A stretch of DNA of 64,000 nucleotides, taken from the IMG/VR virus record IMGVR_UViG_3300031718_000006, positions 1 to 64,000 of that record; one strand, 5' to 3'. The DNA comes from a virus. This document shows, in pieces, positions 6,974-16,798 of this stretch (position 1 is its first letter; the number at the start of each line of letters is the position of its first letter). A program made the translations under genes and the position numbers. Under the pieces are notes generated by a model. That model searched no databases and was not told where the DNA came from. It worked only from the letters and a program-made list of their open reading frames with translations.

Positions 6974-7630
6974 TTAGTCCCACGTCAATGTCAGATTGTT
7001 GATGATTTCCGCAAACTGTCCGGCCTTCTGGTTCAAATCCACCTGAATCTGGATCATGGCCCGATTAAAGTCTTTCCAGTTCGACTGCTGCGCCGCCACG
7101 TTCTGAAGGCTCGCCGGAGTCGCCCATAACACTTCATCCAACTCCACGCCAATGTTTGAAATTGTTCGCTTCGAGAAGTCGAACGTATAGTTGATTTCAA
7201 CGTGATGCACCAGGTTCGGAATATATGGCCCTGGCGCGTTTCCAGTTTCCAGCCATCCGCCCGTTGGCCCTGCCACTTCAATCATTCCGCCTTTGGAATA
7301 GTCCAATTGGACGCTGCCGTTGTATTTGTAGCCTTGCGCGTCAGTCAAAATGATGTCGGTCTCAATGGCTTGGGCAAATTGCAGAGAATTCAAATCCACC
7401 GAAATATCATAGCTAAGGCACAGCCGGGAAGCGCCTTCGGGGATCGGACGCGATAAGTAGATTTCCCCCGCCGCATATCCACCCTGAGTTTTGCATCCCT
7501 GAATGAAAAGCCCTAGAACGCTGGTCTGAGTGAGTTGAAAGACTTGCGGGAAGGCATCCCCGATCCCGCCTTGCGTGCCTAGATTCGTTCCCCAGCCCGG
7601 TAAAATCTGAATATCAGAATCCGTCGTCAC
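6974..7630 (-). CDS. Probable lectin-like virion surface protein
   Basis: 218 aa. The start is the GTG at 7628-7630, overlapping the previous TGA (GTGA) with AGAAAGGG in front; the longer frame to 7876 covers another gene. The body alternates beta strands: GGYAAGEIYLSRPIPEG, RLCLSYDISVDLN, IILTDAQGYKYNGSVQLDY, HHVEINYTFDF. This is reminiscent of concanavalin/LamG-like jelly-roll folds. No catalytic motif seen. Its location between tail genes and lysis genes suggests an adhesin. Confidence 0.5.
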   Translation of the reverse strand: MTTDSDIQILPGWGTNLGTQGGIGDAFPQVFQLTQTSVLGLFIQGCKTQGGYAAGEIYLSRPIPEGASRLCLSYDISVDLNSLQFAQAIETDIILTDAQGYKYNGSVQLDYSKGGMIEVAGPTGGWLETGNAPGPYIPNLVHHVEINYTFDFSKRTISNIGVELDEVLWATPASLQNVAAQQSNWKDFNRAMIQIQVDLNQKAGQFAEIINNLTLTWD

Positions 7631-7824
7631 AAAATCCCTTTCTGCCGTGTCGGTAAAGTCATAAGCGGCAAGCCGTGCCGTTCGCAGTAATCTGCCATCA
7701 AATATTCGTGCTCCACGCGAAATAACGTGATCTTCCGCGAGAGGCTGTAGACCATGCCCATAAGAGCGAATACGGGGACACTGACCAGTATTTGCCCTAG
7801 CGATATGTCCCCGGTGAAATGCAT
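7627..7824 (-). CDS. Membrane protein (65 aa)
   Basis: MHFTGDISLGQILVSVPVFALMGMVYSL gives one transmembrane segment, then a His/Tyr-rich cytoplasmic helix (FRVEHEYLMADYCERHG). The stop overlaps the GTG start of the next gene. Unknown function; this stretch has several one-span proteins and may all belong to host lysis or exclusion. Confidence 0.55.
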   Translation of the reverse strand: MHFTGDISLGQILVSVPVFALMGMVYSLSRKITLFRVEHEYLMADYCERHGLPLMTLPTRQKGIL

Positions 7825-8039
7825 TAGCGGTGTGGCGGCTTATCGGAATCCAGCTCCCAGTTGTTTGCACTCTCATCTTGCTGGGTCGGGGAGTAGGGAA
7901 CAGTGCCGTTAGCGGTGGTTTTGTATACCGTCCCGTTATCGTTCCACAGGTAGTCGCTGTCCGGCCATGAATCCCGATAGGCGGTTTCGTTGGGATTTTC
8001 TGAGGTTGTCAGGCCCGTCCACATGGTTGAATAGTTCAT
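7824..8039 (-). CDS. Hypothetical small hydrophilic protein (71 aa)
   Basis: Asn/Asp/Tyr-rich (SWPDSDYLWNDNGTVYKTT). Coupled at both ends (ATGA and TAATG). No family recognised. The composition resembles short repeats of tail-fibre proteins, but this is weak. Confidence 0.5.
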   Translation of the reverse strand: MNYSTMWTGLTTSENPNETAYRDSWPDSDYLWNDNGTVYKTTANGTVPYSPTQQDESANNWELDSDKPPHR

Positions 8040-8413
8040 CGTGTCTCCTTGGCGTACTGAATGGGATTGTGGTTTTCATCGCGGACTAGAATGTATCCCA
8101 GATTGTCGGGGCCAACATCCTGACACCAGTCGTAGTCCATGTATTTGAGAAGTTTAAACATTCGCCCCGCTTGCGCCTCCTCCGTCACTATGTGATCCGG
8201 GCAGGCATTAAATGAAAACTCTGCCCATTGATGGGTATCGGGGTCTTGTACGGAAAGCTCGAAAAGCGAGAGGCTGTCGCGGCGCAAGATGCGGACGTTT
8301 TCCATCCTGACCAGCGTTGCGGTTCGCTTTCTTGCCATGACCGCATAGCCGATCACCGATACGACGATGACCGCCAGCAGAAGCCCGATGCTAATCTCCC
8401 TCGGGGTAGACAT
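8036..8413 (-). CDS. Membrane-anchored protein (125 aa)
   Basis: From ATG 8413 (MSTPREISIGLLLAVIVVSV): one N-terminal transmembrane segment, then a soluble domain with alternating strands (NVRILRRDSLSLFELSV...WAEFSFNAC). The frame stays open to 8680, but that part overlaps the gene at 8391-8678, which has the better start. Function unknown. Confidence 0.5.
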   Translation of the reverse strand: MSTPREISIGLLLAVIVVSVIGYAVMARKRTATLVRMENVRILRRDSLSLFELSVQDPDTHQWAEFSFNACPDHIVTEEAQAGRMFKLLKYMDYDWCQDVGPDNLGYILVRDENHNPIQYAKETR

Positions 8414-8678
8414 TATGCGGTTCAAATCCTTCGACTTTGAGAGCATGGAGAGCCTGTCGAATTCGTTCATTAATGATTCGTTGCCGTTGCTGGTCTCGCT
8501 GATACTGGGCATGATATGGGACAAAGAGCTTCCTGACCTCAGATTTAATAACCATGCGTACGACCCAAGCACCAACAGCGTAAAGGCTAGTAAGACTAGC
8601 GACCAAAACAGCAAGCACGATGGACTCGGCGTTAGGCTCAGGCAAGGCCACCCCACTGAAAATGCCAACATATGCCAC
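8391..8678 (-). CDS. Membrane protein with coiled tail
   Basis: GTG start at 8676-8678, eight bases after AGAGG. One hydrophobic segment (SIVLAVLVASLTSLYAVGAWVV) precedes a basic, Gln/Arg-rich helix (YQRDQQRQRIINERIRQALH). The shape of one span plus a charged helix resembles holin or i-spanin proteins. It starts right after the tail-protein block. Confidence 0.5.
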   Translation of the reverse strand: MAYVGIFSGVALPEPNAESIVLAVLVASLTSLYAVGAWVVRMVIKSEVRKLFVPYHAQYQRDQQRQRIINERIRQALHALKVEGFEPHNVYPEGD

Positions 8679-8703
8679 ATTCAAGTCCTCTCTCTAGACG
8701 AAG

Positions 8704-10356
8704 TTAAGGGTACAAACTCGCAAACATGCCGATTGCTGATGCTGATGGCGAGTCAGTCGCCGACTGAAACTCATACGCGCCCTCATCCCAGCATGGCAGG
8801 CTACCCTGGGATGAACATGTACCAGAACTAGGACGGGTAACGTAGGTGCGCGTACTCCCAAGGGTAGTGTCGTTTTGTAAACTGGCGAGGTTGCCCGTCG
8901 CGACCGACCCCAGATTTACACTTTGGAGGATCACCGCCGAGCCGAGATTGGGGGCACCGTTTGTTCCGAGTCCCAACCCCGCGTCAGAGGTAGTGCGCTG
9001 GGAATGTGAATCACCTCCAGTTGTAGACTTCCACGAGGCGAATGATCCTAGGAAGGATTGGGAGCCTGTCGTACCATAGACCCAGCAATTTGATGTTCCA
9101 TTGCAGTCGTTACCGAATGCGTTGTAATCACTATTCAGCGTGCCAGTGCCTAGCCGTAGGTTCATCCCCTGCGGGCACTTATTCTCAACATTACCTTTAA
9201 AGTTATACGTCCCGGCGTTGGCCGTGTTCCCTAACGCCCATCCGACCGTGCCGCCGTCAGTCGAAGACGGGCAGAGGAGGGTATTGTTATAAACGTCCAG
9301 CACTCCGCCGACGATTCCAAACAATCCCACCCAGCCGTTAGGATTGACTCCATCCGCTTGCGATGCGTCGAAGACATTGTTCCAGACGTAGAAATTACTG
9401 CCATTCGTCTGGTTCGGTGATCCCTGCTCGATGAATAGGAATCCCGACGAGCACGCGCCTGAGAACGTTCCGGTGAACCAGTTGTTATAGATATAGACCC
9501 CGTTCATCGTGGTGCCGGAGACGCCGTAAGTGTGGAGACCGTCGAGGTGATAAACGCAGCCGGAGGTTTCCCAGTTTAAATTGCTGCCGAATTTATTCCC
9601 CGCGAGGAAGAAACACGGAGCGGCGCATCCGGTGCCGGGAGTAGCGAATAGAACTGCGTGATCCCAGTTGTAGATATAGTTCTGGTTGGCGGGAGTTGTG
9701 CCTGTCGTATCCCCTACGACGAAGTTAGTATCGCCGTTATTGTAGAGGATGTAAACGCACCAACCGCAATCGTGGATCGTATTCCCCGTCAGCGTCCAGT
9801 TCGACCCGCTCATATAAATCGCGTTCATCTGAGTCGCTGTGCCGCCGAGCGGGGAAGAGTAATTCTGGATCGCCACGTAGATATTAGCGATGGTGATATT
9901 TTTGACGGTGCAGTTGGTGCAGGTTGCACCATAGACGCCGATGGAAATGTGCTGGTTCGCAAGTCCGTCTCCGTTGGCCGTGTTCTGGATTGTGCCAGTG
10001 CCTTTGCCATCGAGGACGATGTAACTCAGTCCGTGAATATCGATGGCTCCATTAGTTCCGGACCAGTAGGGTGCCGATAAACTGGCACCAGTACAAAAGT
10101 TGATTGTGATCGGGTTACCGGACGAACCACTACCGAGAACCGTGAACAGCGTCGCTCCGGCGCTGCCTACAAAGTTATCCGCCAGCCAGATAACGTCCCC
10201 ACCGCTGTTCGTTATTCCGTTCCAAGTTGCTGGGGTGATCGCAGTTTGTCCACTACAAGACCCAAAGCCAGAAATAGTTCCGGCAGTCGAGGCTATGTAC
10301 CGTGTCGTGGCCGAACAAAAACTGCAAAGGATGAAAATTACTATTCCAGTCTTCAT
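8704..10356 (-). CDS. Secreted parallel beta-helix protein, likely tail spike or depolymerase
   Basis: 550 aa. It starts MKTGIVIFILCSFCSATTRY, a textbook signal peptide with an A-x-A-like end. The rest is Asn/Gly/Thr/Tyr-rich with recurrent strand units (SYIVLDGKGTG, CTVKNITIANIYVAIQN, NWTLTGNTIHDCG, GVYIYNNWFTG, VLDVYNNTLLC). This is the pattern of right-handed beta-helix pectate-lyase-like proteins, which in phages are often spikes that cut surface polysaccharide. Many cysteine pairs fit an exported, disulphide-stabilised protein. A signal peptide on a virion protein is odd; two neighbours have one as well. Confidence 0.65.
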   Translation of the reverse strand: MKTGIVIFILCSFCSATTRYIASTAGTISGFGSCSGQTAITPATWNGITNSGGDVIWLADNFVGSAGATLFTVLGSGSSGNPITINFCTGASLSAPYWSGTNGAIDIHGLSYIVLDGKGTGTIQNTANGDGLANQHISIGVYGATCTNCTVKNITIANIYVAIQNYSSPLGGTATQMNAIYMSGSNWTLTGNTIHDCGWCVYILYNNGDTNFVVGDTTGTTPANQNYIYNWDHAVLFATPGTGCAAPCFFLAGNKFGSNLNWETSGCVYHLDGLHTYGVSGTTMNGVYIYNNWFTGTFSGACSSGFLFIEQGSPNQTNGSNFYVWNNVFDASQADGVNPNGWVGLFGIVGGVLDVYNNTLLCPSSTDGGTVGWALGNTANAGTYNFKGNVENKCPQGMNLRLGTGTLNSDYNAFGNDCNGTSNCWVYGTTGSQSFLGSFASWKSTTGGDSHSQRTTSDAGLGLGTNGAPNLGSAVILQSVNLGSVATGNLASLQNDTTLGSTRTYVTRPSSGTCSSQGSLPCWDEGAYEFQSATDSPSASAIGMFASLYP

Positions 10357-11135
10357 GGTTTAAAGGTTATAACTGTGCCCGCATTAGGCCCGGTAGTGCC
10401 TGAAAAATTTGTCCCGAATGTGGCTGCTTGCGCTCCTGCTGTAGTTTGGGCGTAATACTCTCCAGCTAAGTTTAAATTACCGCCACCGGCCTCGACCCCT
10501 AGAGTGAACGGACTTCCGGCTGTAAACCAGCCATTAGCAAAACCGAATCCGTTGTCTAATATACCGATGGCAACATAAAACGATCCGTTTGACCCCGTTG
10601 TGATCGACCCCGGAGTTGGAACGTTCGTGTTGGCGTTTGTACCCGTATGCTTCTGGTCAAATGCTCCGGCGGTCAATTCGTATAGATCAACTGCGCCACT
10701 GGCGAAGGACGCACCGAAGGCCACGGACACCGTATTCGTTCCGGTAAACGCCTTTAGACTTGTGGTATATACGAATTCTGTGTTGCAGTTCGCAAAGTGC
10801 GTTCCTGTGATTGTTGCTAAGGTCGTAGCGTCGATAGTGTAAGTGTTGCCAGAGGTGTCAGTAACCGTTGTTATCGAAACAGGATTGCCTGTGGTACTAC
10901 ACCACGCCACTGCCACGACTCCAATATCGCCAACCGTGTTATTGGTAAATGAATCTATAAAACTAGCCGAACCTCCAGCATAAGTCCCGGAATGGTGCTG
11001 TACAAGAGTTACTGCCGAACCAGATGGCACGCCTCCTCCAATTCCAGCCTTGCCACCAATGCCAGCCTTGCCTCCGATCCCCTGAGCGAGACTGCTGGCG
11101 ACCAATACCGCGAAGATAATTAAGCGTCGGATCAT
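10353..11135 (-). CDS. Secreted surface protein with GIGGKA repeats
   Basis: 260 aa from ATG 11135 (overlaps upstream stop, ATGA). Signal peptide MIRRLIIFAVLVASSLAQG is followed by three short GIGGKA-type repeats. Then comes a strand-rich Ser/Thr/Gly domain (VGDIGVVAVAWCSTTGNPVS, SGNTYTIDATTLATITG, GSFYVAIGILDNGF). No enzyme motif seen. Probably a tail-associated adhesin; the glycine repeats may act as a flexible linker. Confidence 0.5.
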   Translation of the reverse strand: MIRRLIIFAVLVASSLAQGIGGKAGIGGKAGIGGGVPSGSAVTLVQHHSGTYAGGSASFIDSFTNNTVGDIGVVAVAWCSTTGNPVSITTVTDTSGNTYTIDATTLATITGTHFANCNTEFVYTTSLKAFTGTNTVSVAFGASFASGAVDLYELTAGAFDQKHTGTNANTNVPTPGSITTGSNGSFYVAIGILDNGFGFANGWFTAGSPFTLGVEAGGGNLNLAGEYYAQTTAGAQAATFGTNFSGTTGPNAGTVITFKP

Positions 11136-14100
11136 GGGATTGAATACTGCGCTGAGACGATAAATTGATCGAGCGTGCAAGTCCCACCCGCTGTTGAGAT
11201 ATAAATGCCGATGATGTCTCCGGCAGCGAACGTCAGAGTTTGAGCCGTGCTAGTCCCAGTTCCCTTAGTCTGTGTGGTAGAAACCGCAGTTACGGTTGAT
11301 CCAACGTTTGTCGTCCCGTCGAACACATTAAATATCGGGACAGTTGAGCACGTTCCGCCAAGCGATGTCACTACTTGTAGATTTGTAAAGTGACCCGCCG
11401 CATTTGCGACCGTCGAAGCGAGGACAGCGTTGATAGCTAGCGTTCCTAACACTCCGACACCAGAACTAAGCGTTCCGCTGGTGGGGCTAATAGTCTCCGT
11501 CATCGTGCCAGACGAGTTAGTGAATAGAGAGAATCCGGTCGCGGGTGCTCCTGCTAGCACGCGGAGTTGGGAGGTCACTGAGGTTGGAGCTTGAATACAA
11601 ATCGAGGTTGCGGCGTTGCAAGGCGCGACCGCCGAACTGGTAGTTCCTTGCGGGAAGTCGATGAATCCCGCCGTGGTGCCGTTAGAGACGTGAACCGGGC
11701 CGACGTATCCGCCAGTGTCAGTAGTGGTCACGTTGGTCGCGTTATCGGTGATTGAGGAATTAGTCGGCGCTCCACCTGCTCCGCCGCCTTTTGGCAAGAC
11801 GTTGGTGTTAAGAATCCCTGAGGATGACTCCTGCGTGGTGGAGTTGAAATAGGGGATTCCGCCAGAGGTCACAGTGCCGGATACGGTCAGCGGGAAAGCA
11901 CTCCCGCCTGCGGCGCCACGAAGGATTGCAAAGTAATTCGTATTGTCAGAATAGACGAACGCGCACTGGCCGGTGGTCAGGGCCAGCGTGGACGCGCCAC
12001 TTGTGTAGGCCGCTCCTGTTGTGTAGCTGATCGTGCTCGTGGTCGGTGTGATGGTCGCCGTGCCAGCTCCGATGTCGCATCCGACGAAAGTGAAATTGTT
12101 GGCAAAGTTGGTTGATCCGGCCTGCGGAAGAGTGACCGCGATGGAGGAGGCGTTCGAGAATGTCACGTAGGACGCTCGGTCGGTGAGCGCGATGGTGTAA
12201 GTCGTTCCCGTCTGCGCGTCGGTCGGCACGCCAGCGGGAAGGAATACCGGAGCCGCCGCTGCGCTGCCGGAGGCTGTTTCGGTGAAGAATTGCGTTACGC
12301 CGTTGAGTGTGGACGGGCCGAGTAGTCCGCTCAATGCCGTACCAGTTCCAGCTCCAGAATAATAGGGAATGGCATATTGAGTGCTGGAATTGGTCTGCCC
12401 TGTTGGACAACCGGACGCTCCGGTACAGGTGAACGTTCCACCAGAGACATTGATGCCGTTGGCAAAGTTCGGCAGGTTGCTCCCGCAATCAGAAATCTCA
12501 TATCCGTTGCTGGCATACACATACATTGCTACCTGATTACACGTCCACGATTGATTGCTTGCGCCGTTGAAGATCGTTATGGCTCCGGGCTGATTGGAAA
12601 TCGTAGAAACGTTGATGCCGCTTGTTCCCACTCCTAGGGAGTTAGGGAAGTGGGTTCCTGTATTCGTCCACGTAACACTGCCGTCTGAACAAGTTGCGCC
12701 AATGGAGTATGCGGTGCATCCGCCACCGCTCCAGTTAGGTTCCGACCCGCCACTGGTGCCGCTGATCGTCGCGAAGAAAACATAATTGCTGGCATTGTTT
12801 ACGGTGGGAAGAATCACGGTTGCGTAGGAATAAGTCTGAGTCGAACTCCAATCGTTGAGCGCGGTCAGTGCGGGCCGATGCGACCCACCGAGGAGAATAT
12901 TCGCTAACGGGGGATTGTTGGCGTTCGAGTCGATCTGTCGGATGTTTACGCCAGACGCTCCAGCCTGCATCCCCACGCAGATGTTGCCTAAGTTCGACCC
13001 TGCCTGATAATGAATACCCTGGATGGCGTTGACCGCGTTGTACCCGACCGCTATTCCGCCTGTCGCTTCTACGTCAATTCCGCACTGGGTATTTTCGTTG
13101 ATGGTGAAATCTTCAAGCGTGCCGTGGCTCCAAGTGTCCCACAGCAGCATTCCGACGTGAAACGCTCCGTATTTAGCGGTGCCATCGTTCACGCAATTGC
13201 CCTTGCTCTGGTTGCAGTAGTCCTCGCCGTGCTTGAAGGAGTCGTTATTTTGCGGCACGCTCGTCCAGATGTGATAGGTGGCCGAAGAAATCCGATAGAT
13301 CGCGTGTGAGCCTGAATTGTCGATGAGGCATTGTTCTTCACAGGCGGAATTGTCGTAACCAAGCATCCCGTAGCCGAAGGCATGGACTTCGCCAACGTTC
13401 AAAAGTTTCGCGCCGAAGATGCCGCAGTTATTTGCATTGGGAGTGCCACTGAGGGCTATACACTCTTGCCCACCACTAGCGCCGCCGAGAAGATCGAATG
13501 CACGCGGCCCTTGATACCAAAGCGCCGTAGGGCCAGCGACAGTAGCGCTCGATCCGCACGCAGTTGGATTGGCGCATGACACCGCATCGGGTGCCCATAT
13601 CCAGAATGTTTCTGTTCCCGCCCCGCTGTTGGTGCTCGGCCCCGGATTACCCGGACAGTCGGAATCGGCGGCGGGCATGACACGGAATTTTCCGTTGTTC
13701 GCAGGGGCGGTGAAGTTGGAATTGTCGATAAATTCCCCACCGCGCAACTCAGCAGTGGTTCCGGCGGTTGAGTTGACCCAAGGAATCGTGACCGCCGCGC
13801 AACTGGCATTACCGCCGCTCTGGGGAACAATGGAAAGCGTCGAAATGCTGGAGTTGCCACAGAAATTATCCGTTCCGCCCGTCCCACCTGAACCTGCCGT
13901 CCAGCAGCGGGTACCCGAGATCGCATAGAACTGCGAAGCGATGGTGACATTGACTCCGCCGAAGTCAATTACCGACGTATTGGCCTGTATCCACGGAGTT
14001 TGCGGATTCAGCGTGCATTTACTCGCAACAGTCCCAACGCAACTGAAAAAGATGCGGCCAAAGAAGGGGGGGTTTACGCTGATGGGCGTAGTCGCAAATG

Positions 14101-14608
14101 CCCCTGTCGGATCAACCGAACAAGGGTTGCTTCCAAGAGTCAGCACTGCGGAGATATCGGAATGCGGATTCGCCGCTGCCGCCGCTGCTACCTGTACGCA
14201 AATGTCGGCCCCTGAGTAGAGATATGCGGGAATGGGGCCAGTGAAGCCAGCCAAGTAAGTCTGACCTGATCCAGTTGCAGATATCCCCTGCCCCAAGGCT
14301 GTGGCCGATGGAACTTGAGCCGTATTGGTTAGCGTCACGCTGCCACTTGTTCCGCCTCCAGATAAACCACTCCCAGCCGTTACCCCGGTAATCGTCCCTG
14401 ACCCTCCACCCCCGCCGCAACTTGAGCCATTCGGCAACACGCAAACGAGTTGGTTCGCAGAGTTAAGGTATTGATACGCCTGATTGATGGCAGGATTCTG
14501 CGGAGCCTTAGTCTGCTTATTGAAAAGCATGACTTGAACGTTCGGAGCGATAACAGACTGCGCCATCGCCATAACAGAGAGAAACAGGATTGAGAGTAAG
14601 CGTTTCAT
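11132..14608 (-). CDS. Large tail fibre-like protein with signal peptide
   Basis: 1158 aa from ATG 14608, two bases after the previous stop; the longer frame to 14740 overlaps another gene. The N-terminus MKRLLSILFLSVMAMAQS is a signal peptide. Residues about 35-100 contain the glycine-rich strand motif (GSGTITGVTAGSGLSGGG) common in phage tail fibres. The middle is beta-rich with many Asn-Gly turns and repeated ADxxxPTDAQTGTTYTIALTD-like units. The C-terminus is TNVGSTVTAVS and threonine repeats. Most likely a host-recognition fibre. Confidence 0.6.
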   Translation of the reverse strand: MKRLLSILFLSVMAMAQSVIAPNVQVMLFNKQTKAPQNPAINQAYQYLNSANQLVCVLPNGSSCGGGGGSGTITGVTAGSGLSGGGTSGSVTLTNTAQVPSATALGQGISATGSGQTYLAGFTGPIPAYLYSGADICVQVAAAAAANPHSDISAVLTLGSNPCSVDPTGAFATTPISVNPPFFGRIFFSCVGTVASKCTLNPQTPWIQANTSVIDFGGVNVTIASQFYAISGTRCWTAGSGGTGGTDNFCGNSSISTLSIVPQSGGNASCAAVTIPWVNSTAGTTAELRGGEFIDNSNFTAPANNGKFRVMPAADSDCPGNPGPSTNSGAGTETFWIWAPDAVSCANPTACGSSATVAGPTALWYQGPRAFDLLGGASGGQECIALSGTPNANNCGIFGAKLLNVGEVHAFGYGMLGYDNSACEEQCLIDNSGSHAIYRISSATYHIWTSVPQNNDSFKHGEDYCNQSKGNCVNDGTAKYGAFHVGMLLWDTWSHGTLEDFTINENTQCGIDVEATGGIAVGYNAVNAIQGIHYQAGSNLGNICVGMQAGASGVNIRQIDSNANNPPLANILLGGSHRPALTALNDWSSTQTYSYATVILPTVNNASNYVFFATISGTSGGSEPNWSGGGCTAYSIGATCSDGSVTWTNTGTHFPNSLGVGTSGINVSTISNQPGAITIFNGASNQSWTCNQVAMYVYASNGYEISDCGSNLPNFANGINVSGGTFTCTGASGCPTGQTNSSTQYAIPYYSGAGTGTALSGLLGPSTLNGVTQFFTETASGSAAAAPVFLPAGVPTDAQTGTTYTIALTDRASYVTFSNASSIAVTLPQAGSTNFANNFTFVGCDIGAGTATITPTTSTISYTTGAAYTSGASTLALTTGQCAFVYSDNTNYFAILRGAAGGSAFPLTVSGTVTSGGIPYFNSTTQESSSGILNTNVLPKGGGAGGAPTNSSITDNATNVTTTDTGGYVGPVHVSNGTTAGFIDFPQGTTSSAVAPCNAATSICIQAPTSVTSQLRVLAGAPATGFSLFTNSSGTMTETISPTSGTLSSGVGVLGTLAINAVLASTVANAAGHFTNLQVVTSLGGTCSTVPIFNVFDGTTNVGSTVTAVSTTQTKGTGTSTAQTLTFAAGDIIGIYISTAGGTCTLDQFIVSAQYSIP

Positions 14609-14609
14609 G

Positions 14610-15302
14610 CTAGACCAGTATTTTCCCGATGATTTTCGAGCTTCCCGGTGCGGCAATTCCAGAGACAAAGAACCGCAAGAAGTTTGCCCGCACTCCGACG
14701 ATAATGACTCCCTGAGTCCCCGAAGGCGCTCCGCCAGCAATTGCTGCCACGCCAGAAATCTGCTGATATTCGCTGTCTACGTCAATCGCTGCGCCTTGCA
14801 GAACAACCGTTGCCGCTCCGGGGAGAGGAGTAAATGAAACATCGGCGCGAACCGTCTGCCCGTTGTCTGGGCCAACATTAGCTTGCAGTCCGACCGCGAT
14901 TGATGCGCCAGCAAACAAAGTCTCGCCAAGTTCGATCTGCGGAGCCGTTGCAAGGCCCGGAGAAACCGTGGTGCCGATATTCGAGTTTGCCAACGTAAAC
15001 TGAATTGTCCCTACGCCGTTTTCCGGGGTGTTGGTGAATGAAACTGCCGAAATGGTCGCATTGGTGACGTTGAAGTAGGCAGGCACCGCACCAGTGATTG
15101 AGACTAATTGCCCCGCAACCGGGAGTTGGCCTTCTTTAACAATCACGCCAATCGTGGCAGTGGTTCCGGAAAGTGCAACCGAAGTGATTGTCATGTAAGT
15201 CGGTGCAACGATTCGGTTTAAACTACCAAGAAGATAGGTCGGCAAACCTGGAGTCGCCTGCAAAACACTGCGGTTGGCAATATTGATTTGATACGCTGGC
15301 AT
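14610..15302 (-). CDS. Beta-rich structural protein (230 aa)
   Basis: MPAYQINIANRSVLQATPGL, then many short strands with Val/Thr/Gly (SVALSGTTATIGVIV, GQLVSITGAV). It resembles baseplate or tail-decorating beta-sandwich proteins. GGAG precedes the ATG. No specific family recognised. It lies inside the tail gene block. Confidence 0.5.
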   Translation of the reverse strand: MPAYQINIANRSVLQATPGLPTYLLGSLNRIVAPTYMTITSVALSGTTATIGVIVKEGQLPVAGQLVSITGAVPAYFNVTNATISAVSFTNTPENGVGTIQFTLANSNIGTTVSPGLATAPQIELGETLFAGASIAVGLQANVGPDNGQTVRADVSFTPLPGAATVVLQGAAIDVDSEYQQISGVAAIAGGAPSGTQGVIIVGVRANFLRFFVSGIAAPGSSKIIGKILV

Positions 15303-15334
15303 GAAGTGCTCCCTCAGTAAGTGATCGGGAAACC

Positions 15335-16798
15335 TTAAAAATCTGCCTCTTTGGGGATGTAGATGATCGGCTTCCCTAGTTGCTGGAGTTGTTTACCTGC
15401 TCCGGGTTTACGGCTTCGTGCCAAGTCATGCAATTCTTCGCGGGGCACAGATGCCATGTAGCCTTCATTTTCTCCGCCGAAGCCGGGGCGTGGCTCAGGA
15501 ATGAAGGTTGGGGAATCGGGTACCGACTTGCCGATTGGCCGCGTTTCCCTAGTGCCTATTTTCCCAAGTGCGCTAGGCGTGGATTTCTCAAAATTTTTCA
15601 TCTGCACTAAGCGATCTGCTGGGAGCGGACGGTATTGTAGTTCGCTTGCTTGCGGAGGCGCTTCTGGCCCTTGAGCAAGGCCGCTGGCAGCATCAATTGC
15701 CTGAGCGGGTGGAGTTGGGATTGACCCCAATGCACTTGGGTTGGATTTCAGGCTGGCATTCATGCGCCCGAGTGCGGTTGGAGATTCAGCAGGCGTGCCA
15801 ATGGTTCCTAATGCGCTCGGATTAGAACGCAGAGAGCGATTCATCGTTTCCGTCGCTGCAACTTCGGCGGGGTCGGCTGGCAACGGAGTGCTCACGCGAG
15901 TCCGAATCTTGGAAGCGCGGCCTTCGGATACCGCTTGCGATAGTGGGCTTGGTGCGGCTCTTTCCGGTGGGATGCGTACCGGAATCGGCGCAGCACGGCG
16001 CTCCTTGATGGCCTGCGCGACTGGATCAATTGGAGCTTGGTCAGTAACGCGAGTCGGCAACGGAGCAGCCCTCCCTTCCGCCACAGCCTCATTCGTTCTA
16101 GAAATCATGCGGCCTAACGGAGAAGATTCGCGCCAGTATTTCGGAGCATCCTTAACTAAACTGAATGGCTTGGTGATGTCAGTGTTGAGCACCATGTTAC
16201 CCGCAGTTCGCAGGACGCGGCCTACCGGAACATCCTTTGCCGCCCGCGTTACTGGCCCTATGGCTTCAAGCGGAGCTACCGTGCCCGCTGCATTTGCCAC
16301 TGCACCACCTACATCACCAGTTCCAGCCTGTTCCCCGAGCTTTGCAGCCCACGGCCCAACTAGCGGAACCGCCGATGCTAGAACATGACCATAGCCCGAC
16401 ATTTTGTTCCCAGAAGAGAAGTCTTTCCCGGCTTTTCGCACTTCTTCTTCGGCGGGTTGAATTGCGAACTTGTTCAGCGTCGAATCTTTGCCCGTAAACC
16501 AATTGGGATTGTTTACTAAATCCTCTCCGACTCCATATGCGCCTTTAACTAGTCCCTTTACTCCTTCTCCGAAATTGGAGAGCATATTTCCCGGAGTGAA
16601 TCCGTAGTTCTTCGGCAGTTCCTTTGGCTGATCGGCCATCGGCGCTTTAGTTACATGCGCTAAGAAGTTCGCTTGATCTTCTGGATTCAGTCCTGAAAAT
16701 GCCGGACTGTGCGCCTGCAAAAAACGGGTCTGGTCATTGGGATTGAGACCCAAGAATGCTTTGCTGTTTTGCAGATCATTGGCGGAGAGGTCAGCCAT
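15335..16798 (-). CDS. Probable internal virion protein (487 aa)
   Basis: N-terminal repeats LSANDLQNSKAFLGLNPNDQ / FSGLNPEDQANFLAHVT look like a short duplicated motif. A Gly/Ala-rich, partly hydrophobic region follows (GHVLASAVPLVGPWAAKLGEQ) and then a long disordered Arg/Pro/Ala stretch with repeats such as RAAPIPVR and SNPSALG. In short-tailed phages, genes in this place encode ejected internal proteins. The function is inferred from position and composition only. Confidence 0.5.
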   Translation of the reverse strand: MADLSANDLQNSKAFLGLNPNDQTRFLQAHSPAFSGLNPEDQANFLAHVTKAPMADQPKELPKNYGFTPGNMLSNFGEGVKGLVKGAYGVGEDLVNNPNWFTGKDSTLNKFAIQPAEEEVRKAGKDFSSGNKMSGYGHVLASAVPLVGPWAAKLGEQAGTGDVGGAVANAAGTVAPLEAIGPVTRAAKDVPVGRVLRTAGNMVLNTDITKPFSLVKDAPKYWRESSPLGRMISRTNEAVAEGRAAPLPTRVTDQAPIDPVAQAIKERRAAPIPVRIPPERAAPSPLSQAVSEGRASKIRTRVSTPLPADPAEVAATETMNRSLRSNPSALGTIGTPAESPTALGRMNASLKSNPSALGSIPTPPAQAIDAASGLAQGPEAPPQASELQYRPLPADRLVQMKNFEKSTPSALGKIGTRETRPIGKSVPDSPTFIPEPRPGFGGENEGYMASVPREELHDLARSRKPGAGKQLQQLGKPIIYIPKEADF

